Under the pieces are notes generated by a model. The model made no database searches and was not told the origin of the DNA. It saw only the letters and a list, made by a program, of their open reading frames with translations. This document shows positions 8,364 to 13,417 of a stretch of DNA of 13,417 bases, piece after piece. A program made the position numbers and the translations under genes. Position 1 is the first letter of the stretch. Each line of letters opens with the position of its first letter. Source of the stretch: an uncultured Lachnospiraceae bacterium. GTDB lineage: Bacteria > Bacillota > Clostridia > Lachnospirales > Lachnospiraceae. The stretch spans positions 1-13,417 of the forward strand of contig CAMTBF010000041.1 of assembly GCA_947068385.1 (NCBI GenBank). Direction: 5' to 3'.

Positions 8364-9239
8364 ATGTACAAGATTTTAAAGAAACAGGAGCTTACCACGA
8401 ACATTTATCTCATGGATGTGGAGGCGAAGCGGGTGGCCAAGTCATGCCAGCCCGGACAGTTCGTCATCGTGCGGATGGACGCGGAGGGGGAGAGGATTCC
8501 CCTGACCATCTGCGACTATGACAGGGAGAAGGGGACCGTCACAATCGTGTTCCAGTGCGTGGGCGCAGAGACCCATCGGATGGTCAGGCTGGAGGAGGGC
8601 GATTCCTTCCATGATTTCGTAGGCCCGCTGGGATGCCCCTCCGAGCTGGTCAAAGAGACGCCTGAGGAGCTGAGGAAGAAAAGGATCCTCTTCGTGGCCG
8701 GAGGCGTGGGCGCCGCGCCGGTATACCCCCAGGTGAAATGGCTCCATGAGCGGGGCGTGGCCGCGGACGTAATCGTGGGCAGCAAGACCAAGGACCTGCT
8801 GATCCTGGAGAAGGAGATGGAGGCCGTGGCGGGGAACCTGTACATAACCACGGACGACGGCTCCTATGGCCGCAGCGGCATGGTGACCCAGACCATCAAG
8901 GATCTGGTGGCGGAGGGGAAGGAGTACGATGTGTGCATCGCCATCGGCCCCATGATCATGATGAAGTTCGTGTGCCTGCTGACGAAAGAGCTGAACATCC
9001 CTACCGTGGTCAGCCTGAACCCCATCATGGTGGACGGCACGGGCATGTGCGGGGCCTGCCGGGTGACTGTGGACGGAAAAGTGAAGTTCGCCTGCGTGGA
9101 CGGGCCGGAGTTCGATGGACATGGGGTGAATTTCGATGAGGCCATGAGACGCCAGACCCTCTACAGGACAGAGGAGGGCAGGGCCATGCTCAGGCTCCAG
9201 GAGGGGGACACCCACCACGGCGGCTGCGGGAACTGCTAA
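8364..9239 (+). CDS. nfnA: NADH-dependent reduced ferredoxin:NADP+ oxidoreductase subunit A
   Basis: This is the small subunit of NfnAB, a soluble flavin-based electron-bifurcating enzyme that couples NADH and reduced ferredoxin to NADP+ reduction, reversibly. The 291 residues contain the FAD-binding RIPLT motif (44-48), a nucleotide-binding GGVGAAP loop (113-119), and a [2Fe-2S] site formed by Cys229, Cys232 and Cys244. In characterised NfnA an Asp is the fourth ligand, and Asp224 has the matching position here. I chose the ATG at 8364 because GGAGAGG (8351-8357) lies just upstream and the protein then starts MYKILKK, as expected. An in-frame ATG at 8319 would add 15 residues and overlap the previous gene. 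The tail ends HHGGCGNC, with two extra cysteines. Related names are sulfide dehydrogenase or dihydroorotate dehydrogenase electron-transfer subunit. The partner subunit is encoded at 9664. Confidence 0.94.
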   Translation: MYKILKKQELTTNIYLMDVEAKRVAKSCQPGQFVIVRMDAEGERIPLTICDYDREKGTVTIVFQCVGAETHRMVRLEEGDSFHDFVGPLGCPSELVKETPEELRKKRILFVAGGVGAAPVYPQVKWLHERGVAADVIVGSKTKDLLILEKEMEAVAGNLYITTDDGSYGRSGMVTQTIKDLVAEGKEYDVCIAIGPMIMMKFVCLLTKELNIPTVVSLNPIMVDGTGMCGACRVTVDGKVKFACVDGPEFDGHGVNFDEAMRRQTLYRTEEGRAMLRLQEGDTHHGGCGNC

Positions 9240-9287
9240 AAGCGAAAAGAGCGGGTTGGGAAACATGGTTTCGATTCAGGAGAATAG

Positions 9288-9575
9288 ATGAAGAAATGGA
9301 TTGAGGAGGACTGGGAGTTTACCGTGACGGTGACGGAAGGCGGGGCTGAACAGTGCAGACTGGGGTTTGAGAGAAATGACCGCTTTCGCTGCGGATATGG
9401 GACACCCTCCGGGTTCTGCCCCAAGACAATGCCCGTCTTGTATACATTGTGTGAAATCATCCGGTGCGGCGGAAGCTTTAAAGCCAGAGGCTCAGATAAG
9501 GATTACGAGATAGAGTTTGGATGCGCGGACGGCCCGGTGCGGTTTCGGCTGTCGGCCAGAAAGCGGGACACCTAA
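9288..9575 (+). CDS. TIGR04076 family small protein
   Basis: This is a 95-residue protein of a small uncharacterised family common in anaerobes. The family pattern is seen in the opening MKKWIEEDWEFTVTV, in the central CGYGTP...GFCPKTMPVLYTLCEIIRCGG region, and in the closing CADGPVRFRLSA. Cysteines lie at 23, 35, 44, 55, 60 and 79, so metal or redox binding is possible but unproven. No signal peptide or membrane segment is present. AGGAG (9278-9282) precedes the ATG by five bases. The gene sits between nfnA (48 bases upstream) and nfnB (88 bases downstream), in a place where the two Nfn genes are usually adjacent. Its location suggests, but does not show, a link to Nfn or to flavin/iron-sulfur metabolism. 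Confidence 0.85.
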   Translation: MKKWIEEDWEFTVTVTEGGAEQCRLGFERNDRFRCGYGTPSGFCPKTMPVLYTLCEIIRCGGSFKARGSDKDYEIEFGCADGPVRFRLSARKRDT

Positions 9576-9663
9576 AGGAGATGCAGGATTTTGTACGCTT
9601 CCGACATGCAGGAGCATGGAAGGTAAGGACGCAGAGTATAAAAATATGGAGGAATGAGAATAA

Positions 9664-11049
9664 ATGGACGTTTTGACGAAAATCCCGGTAAGGGAGCAGG
9701 ACGCGAAGGAGCGCGCCGCCAATTTTGAAGAAGTATGTCTGGGATATAATAAGGAGGAGGCCCAGGCGGAGGCCGCCAGGTGCATCAACTGCAAGAATGC
9801 CCAGTGCGTCAAGGGATGCCCTGTGGCGATCGACATCCCCGGCTTTATCCAGAAGGTGAAGGAGGGGGACATAGCGGAGGCGTACCAGGTCATCAGCAAG
9901 GCCAGCGCCCTCCCGGCTGTCTGCGGCCGCGTATGCCCCCAGGAGACCCAGTGCGAGGGGAAATGCATCCGGGGCATCAAGGGCGACCCCATCTCCATCG
10001 GCAAGCTGGAGCGCTTCGTGGCCGACTGGGCCAGGGAGAACTCCGTCAAGCCGGACGTGACGGCGGAGAAGAAGGGGAAGAGCGTGGCGGTCATCGGTTC
10101 CGGCCCCGCAGGCCTGACCTGCGCCGGGGACCTGGCCAAGATGGGCTATGACGTGACGATCTTCGAGGCGCTGCACGAGCCCGGCGGCGTATTGGTGTAC
10201 GGCATCCCGGAGTTCCGTCTGCCCAAGACAGCCGTAGTGGCGGAGGAGATTGAGAACGTGAAGGCTCTGGGCGTGAAGATAGAGACCAATGTGGTGGTGG
10301 GCAAGTCCGTCACCATCGACGAGCTGATCCAGGAGGAAGGGTTCGAGGCCGTGTTCATCGGCTCTGGCGCGGGCCTGCCCAAGTTCATGGGCATCCCCGG
10401 GGAGAACTCCAACGGCGTGTTCTCCGCCAACGAGTACCTGACCAGGAGCAACCTGATGAAGGCCTTTGACGGAAATTCCAATACACCTATCATGCACAGC
10501 AGGAAGGTGGCCGTGGTGGGCGGCGGCAACGTAGCCATGGACGCGGCCAGGACGGCCCTGCGCCTGGGGGCGGAGGTGCATATCGTGTACCGCCGCAGCG
10601 AGGAGGAGCTGCCCGCCAGGGTGGAGGAGGTGCACCATGCCAAGGAGGAGGGCATCATCTTCGACCTGCTGACCAATCCCACAGAGATCCTTGCGGACGA
10701 GAAGGGCTGGGTCACGGGCATGAAGTGCATCCGGATGGAGCTGGGCGAGCCGGACGCCTCCGGGCGCAGGCGCCCCGTGGAGATTCCGGGTTCCGAGTTC
10801 ACCATGGAGCTGGATACCATCATCATGTCCCTGGGGACTTCTCCGAATCCGCTGATCTCTTCCACCACGGAGGGTTTGGAGATTAATAAGTGGAAGTGCA
10901 TCGTGGCCGAGGAGTCCAACGGCCAGACCACCAAGGAGGGGGTCTATGCCGGAGGAGACGCCGTCACAGGCGCGGCTACCGTGATTTTGGCCATGGGTGC
11001 CGGCAAGGCGGCAGCAAAGGGGATAGACGAATATTTGAGCGGCAAGTAG
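9664..11049 (+). CDS. nfnB: NfnB / NADPH-dependent glutamate synthase small-subunit-like flavoprotein
   Basis: This is the large subunit of NfnAB, in the GltD-like family that is often annotated gltA. It carries the bifurcating FAD, the NADP(H) site and two [4Fe-4S] clusters. The 461 residues show eight N-terminal cysteines (40, 43, 48, 52, 87, 91, 97, 101) in the GltD pattern. A first dinucleotide fold is marked by GSGPAG (145-150). A second is marked by GGGNVAMDAAR (286-296). The C-terminal FAD segment is GVYAGGDAVTGAATVILAMGAG (427-447). No glutamate synthase large subunit is nearby, while nfnA is, so the Nfn role is favoured over glutamate synthase. GGAGG (9648-9652) lies 11 bases before the ATG, a slightly long spacing. 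An ATG at 9654 is out of frame. Confidence 0.95.
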   Translation: MDVLTKIPVREQDAKERAANFEEVCLGYNKEEAQAEAARCINCKNAQCVKGCPVAIDIPGFIQKVKEGDIAEAYQVISKASALPAVCGRVCPQETQCEGKCIRGIKGDPISIGKLERFVADWARENSVKPDVTAEKKGKSVAVIGSGPAGLTCAGDLAKMGYDVTIFEALHEPGGVLVYGIPEFRLPKTAVVAEEIENVKALGVKIETNVVVGKSVTIDELIQEEGFEAVFIGSGAGLPKFMGIPGENSNGVFSANEYLTRSNLMKAFDGNSNTPIMHSRKVAVVGGGNVAMDAARTALRLGAEVHIVYRRSEEELPARVEEVHHAKEEGIIFDLLTNPTEILADEKGWVTGMKCIRMELGEPDASGRRRPVEIPGSEFTMELDTIIMSLGTSPNPLISSTTEGLEINKWKCIVAEESNGQTTKEGVYAGGDAVTGAATVILAMGAGKAAAKGIDEYLSGK

Positions 11050-11061
11050 GAGGGACGGTCG

Positions 11062-11361
11062 ATGGTAAAGCATATTGTACTCTGGAACTTTGTGGAGGAG
11101 CTGTCCGATGAGGAGAAAAAGGCGGCGGGACTGAAAATGAAGTCCTTGCTGGAGCCCATTAAGGAGCTTGTGCCTGGCGCAATGGAAATCCAGGTGGTGT
11201 CCAACCAACTGGCATCCAGCAACCGCGACATCGCTCTGATTTCCACCTTTGAGACCGTGGAGGCCCTGGCTACATATCAGAACCATCCGGCCCATGTGGA
11301 AGCCGGAAAGTATGTGAGGAGCGTCACTTGCAACAGGGCCTGCATGGATTATGAACTCTAA
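11062..11361 (+). CDS. Dabb (stress-responsive alpha-beta barrel) family protein
   Basis: This is a 99-residue protein of the dimeric alpha/beta-barrel (Dabb) family. Signs are the opening VKHIVLWNF, the middle region IALISTFETVEALATYQ, and the NHPAH motif (74-78) that closes the domain, followed by AGKYVRSVTC. It is likely a cytoplasmic homodimer. Members are linked to stress response in plants, but bacterial ones mostly have no defined reaction. AGGAGG (11048-11053) overlaps the nfnB stop codon and lies eight bases before this ATG. Only 12 bases separate the two genes, so they are almost certainly co-transcribed. It is probably the last gene of the ftsK-led unit. No clear intrinsic terminator follows it. 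Confidence 0.9.
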   Translation: MVKHIVLWNFVEELSDEEKKAAGLKMKSLLEPIKELVPGAMEIQVVSNQLASSNRDIALISTFETVEALATYQNHPAHVEAGKYVRSVTCNRACMDYEL

Positions 11362-11373
11362 AATAAAGTAATT

Positions 11374-11403
11374 TTGACATAATTTCAACCACGCAAGTTA
11401 TAT
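11374..11403 (+). promoter_or_regulatory. Candidate promoter for the second zinc-ribbon gene
   Basis: A perfect TTGACA (11374-11379) is followed after 18 bases by TTATAT (11398-11403), in an A/T-rich island right after the Dabb gene. The spacer is one base longer than ideal and the -10 element is imperfect. The leader from about 11410 to 11540 is GC-rich. It contains the palindrome GACGGCCGTC (11450-11459) and a GGACGG...CCGTCC pairing (11433-11438 with 11455-11460). I recognise no riboswitch or gene in it. Confidence 0.5.
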
Positions 11404-11540
11404 TTCATGTTACGTTGATTTCCGCATGCAAAGGACGGGGCGGATGCGAGACGGCCGTCCCTGCCCATTGTATGGCGAATGCCGTGGGGCCCTGTGTCCG
11501 GGCGGCTGGCGATTCAGATGAGGAAAGAAGGTAGACAAAT

Positions 11541-12473
11541 ATGCCTTGGTGTCCGAAATGCAAAAGCGAGTATAGGGAAGGGTTCACGGTTTGTGCCGAT
11601 TGTGGCAGCGGACTGGTGGACGAGGAGCAGTTTTTGAAGCTGGAGGAAGAGCGCGCCGCCGCGGAACAGGCGAAGCGCCTGGAGCTTGCCATGCAGCAGG
11701 CCGCGGGCATGGCTGCCGGAAAGGCCGGGGGCCTTACGGCGCGGGAGGCAGAGCGCCTGGCTGCGGAGGCGGAATCCATTGAGGATGCCGCCTGGGAGGA
11801 AGCGCCTGACTTTGCTATGCAGGAAGAAGCGGACACGGATGCCGGGAAAGAGGGAGAAGCCGGAATGGCTGCCGGGCTGCCCCGGGAGCAGGCCGGGGAG
11901 GGCATAGATGCCTCTTGGCATGAGCCGGAGGCGGATGCGGGCCAGCCGAAGAGGGCTTCCGGGATTCAGAGTGCCGCGCTCTATCAGGACAGCACGGAGC
12001 GGGCCAATGAGAACCGTTCCTCCGCATGGATATTATTGATCATGGGAAGCGTAGGGCTTGTAGTCATCGTCCTGGGCATCCTAGGCATAATCCCGTTGCA
12101 TTTCAGCAATCCTTATCTGTTCTACGGCGTGATGGCTGCGGTGTTCCTCCTTTTTATCGTGGCGGGCATCGTATCCATGAACAACGCAAAGCTCTTCGCC
12201 AAAAAGGCGGAATCCGAAAATTCCCTCCGGGATACCATGCTTGCATGGTGTCGTGAGAACCTGCGCGCTCAGGAGGTGGACAGCGCAATCGGCGTGGACG
12301 GCACCGAGTCGGAGGAAGCCCTGTACTTCAAGCGTTTCGATTGCATCAAGGCAAAGCTGAACTACCAGTTCGTGAATCTGGATCAGGGCTTTCTGGAGAA
12401 ATTCATCGATGATTCCGTATATGACATGATTTATGATAGAAGAGTGTTCCAGGAAAAAGACGAATCGGCGTAA
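11541..12473 (+). CDS. Zinc-ribbon membrane protein of unknown function
   Basis: This is a 310-residue protein I cannot assign to a function. It begins with a zinc ribbon (Cys4, Cys7, Cys18, Cys21). A long Ala/Glu-rich, probably helical or disordered linker follows (about 28-158). Two close membrane segments come next (about 163-184 and 192-212), forming a hairpin with a short loop. The C-terminal soluble part (about 215-310) is partly acidic and starts with a Lys-rich stop after the second segment. Both ends are therefore predicted in the cytoplasm. AAGG at 11528-11531 lies nine bases before the ATG. The N-terminal design (ribbon, acidic linker, membrane) resembles the protein at 6854, but the rest differs. 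It appears to have its own promoter. Confidence 0.82.
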   Translation: MPWCPKCKSEYREGFTVCADCGSGLVDEEQFLKLEEERAAAEQAKRLELAMQQAAGMAAGKAGGLTAREAERLAAEAESIEDAAWEEAPDFAMQEEADTDAGKEGEAGMAAGLPREQAGEGIDASWHEPEADAGQPKRASGIQSAALYQDSTERANENRSSAWILLIMGSVGLVVIVLGILGIIPLHFSNPYLFYGVMAAVFLLFIVAGIVSMNNAKLFAKKAESENSLRDTMLAWCRENLRAQEVDSAIGVDGTESEEALYFKRFDCIKAKLNYQFVNLDQGFLEKFIDDSVYDMIYDRRVFQEKDESA

Positions 12474-12596
12474 AAGACACGGCGGTCTTCGAAAAGCCCC
12501 ATCGATTCGGGACGGAAGAAAAAGATACCACATTGATACAAACAGGAAAAGACAAGGATACACAGGAGCGATAGGATAATCTCGAAAGATGTGACA

Positions 12597-12610
12597 GCGC
12601 CGGTTGGCGC
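12597..12610 (+). promoter_or_regulatory. Short GC hairpin ahead of the lipoprotein gene
   Basis: GCGCC (12597-12601) and GGCGC (12606-12610) form a perfect five-base-pair stem with the tetraloop GGTT. It ends eight bases before the GAGG ribosome site (12619-12622) of the lipoprotein gene. No T-tract follows, so it is not a terminator. It may influence translation start or be incidental. The rest of 12474-12629 shows no gene. A weak promoter-like TTGATA at 12533-12538 lacks a convincing -10 partner. Confidence 0.5.
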
Positions 12611-12629
12611 GGGAAAGCGAGGTTATCTT

Positions 12630-13417
12630 ATGAAAAAGAAGGTTTTGGCAATGACAGTTCTGGCGGCCTGCATGATGCTTGCCTCCTGCGGCAGGGAGAG
12701 CGGCGAGCAGGTGATTGATACGGTGCAGATCATGGAGGACAGCGGGCAGGCGCAGCCGGAAAGCGATGCGTCCGGGGCAGGAGAGCAGCCGGAGGCCGGG
12801 AGCGTTACGCCAGAGGAGGGGAACTCCGCCGAGGAGAAAAAGGCAGAGGACGAGCAGGCCCTGAAGGAGCTGGCAGCTGCTGGGGGAGAGCCGGAGGACA
12901 CAGGGACAGAGGAGACGGTATTTCTCTCAAGCAAAATCCTCAAAGCGGGAGAGACTATGGAGATTCTCTATCCCAATGACGACAACACCCTGGAAAAGGG
13001 ACTGGAGGTCACCCTGGGGGACGCAAAGCTCAACGATTCCCCGGAGGAGGCACAGCTGGACAGGGCGCTGATGGAGAAATCCACGGAGAATTATGATCTG
13101 TCGGGAGAGCCATCGTTCTGCGGCATCGATGAGGCAAGGATTCTGACCTGCAACCTTACCGTCAAAAATGTCAATGTAGAGCGGGAGGACGGCCTGCACA
13201 TGAGCGAAATCATGGTGGCATATGCAGATCCGGCCACTGGGAAGGTGAGTCTCCTGACCTGTATGCCAGTGTATTTCTCCGCATCCTCTTCCAAGGTGGG
13301 CGAGTCCGATTATTACCATTACGCCATCCCTAAGGGGGAGAGCAAGGACATGACAGTGGCCTGGTTGGTTCCCGAGGAATACGAGGCGGAGAATCTGTAT
13401 CTGGGCCAGAAAAAGAG
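12630..13417 (+). CDS. Putative lipoprotein, C-terminus beyond window
   Basis: An open frame runs from the ATG at 12630 through 262 full codons to the window edge without a stop. GAGG (12619-12622) lies seven bases upstream. The first 20 residues form a lipoprotein signal: MKKK, a hydrophobic stretch, then the lipobox LASC with Cys20 as the likely lipidated residue. An earlier LAAC ending at Cys14 leaves too short a hydrophobic core to be favoured. A low-complexity Glu/Ala/Gly-rich tether follows (about 21-92). After it is a beta-rich domain that loosely recalls Ig-like lipoprotein domains such as DUF4352 or DUF5067. That comparison is by appearance only. The protein would sit on the outer face of the cell membrane. 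Its function is unknown and its end is not visible. Confidence 0.85.
   Translation, partial: MKKKVLAMTVLAACMMLASCGRESGEQVIDTVQIMEDSGQAQPESDASGAGEQPEAGSVTPEEGNSAEEKKAEDEQALKELAAAGGEPEDTGTEETVFLSSKILKAGETMEILYPNDDNTLEKGLEVTLGDAKLNDSPEEAQLDRALMEKSTENYDLSGEPSFCGIDEARILTCNLTVKNVNVEREDGLHMSEIMVAYADPATGKVSLLTCMPVYFSASSSKVGESDYYHYAIPKGESKDMTVAWLVPEEYEAENLYLGQKK

Noticed and set aside
9581..9676. A 31-codon frame overlapping the nfnB start
   Set aside because: AAAGGAG touches the ATG with no spacing, which is poor for initiation. The peptide has no recognisable feature and likely exists by chance.
9478..11388. A 636-codon open frame on the minus strand over nfnB
   Set aside because: It is antisense to nfnB, whose cofactor motifs are unambiguous. 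The reverse protein is rich in His, Leu and Gly without recognisable domains.
11362..11460. Terminator after the Dabb gene
   Set aside because: The only stems are a weak A/T pairing right after the stop and a GC palindrome without a following T-tract.
12533..12580. Promoter before the lipoprotein gene (TTGATA with GATACA or GATAAT)
   Set aside because: Spacing and -10 matches are poor in each pairing, so no promoter is called.

Overview
The window looks like a chromosomal segment from a GC-rich anaerobic Clostridium-class Firmicute, most plausibly Lachnospiraceae. The grounds are the gene families (FtsK/SpoIIIE with a long charged linker, formate-tetrahydrofolate ligase, NfnA/NfnB, TIGR04076, zinc-ribbon membrane proteins), strong GGAGG-type ribosome binding sites, and all genes on one strand. 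The lineage is inferred from protein style, not from a database search.

Layout. (1) 1-1845: a glycoside hydrolase GH123-type gene (formerly DUF4091). It is preceded by a 15-bp-arm inverted repeat, broken by a frameshift near base 300, and closed by an array of ten-base repeats and a strong intrinsic terminator. (2) 1846-2045: intergenic, with a good sigma-A-like promoter. (3) 2046-11361: a co-directional run that probably forms one transcription unit with no convincing internal terminator. Its order is ftsK/spoIIIE, a four-copy 20-bp tandem repeat starting on the ftsK stop codon, fhs, a zinc-ribbon/TPR/chitobiase-C-like membrane protein, nfnA, a small TIGR04076 protein, nfnB and a Dabb-family protein. 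(4) 11362-11540: a leader with a candidate promoter. (5) 11541-12473: a second zinc-ribbon membrane protein of unknown function. (6) 12474-12629: a leader with a small hairpin. (7) 12630 to the end: a lipoprotein cut by the window edge.

How the genes fit together. Fhs makes 10-formyl-tetrahydrofolate from formate. NfnA plus NfnB is the flavin-based bifurcating NADH-dependent ferredoxin:NADP+ oxidoreductase, which can supply the reducing equivalents used in one-carbon reduction. Their shared unit suggests a one-carbon/redox theme behind a chromosome-translocation gene. The envelope protein and the two small proteins (TIGR04076, Dabb) have no assigned role there. I see no mobile element, CRISPR array, tRNA, rRNA or phage gene. 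No complete new defence or mobile system is evident. The least explained items are the tandem repeat at the ftsK stop codon, the ten-base phased A-tract array, the TIGR04076 gene between the two Nfn subunits, and the two zinc-ribbon membrane proteins.
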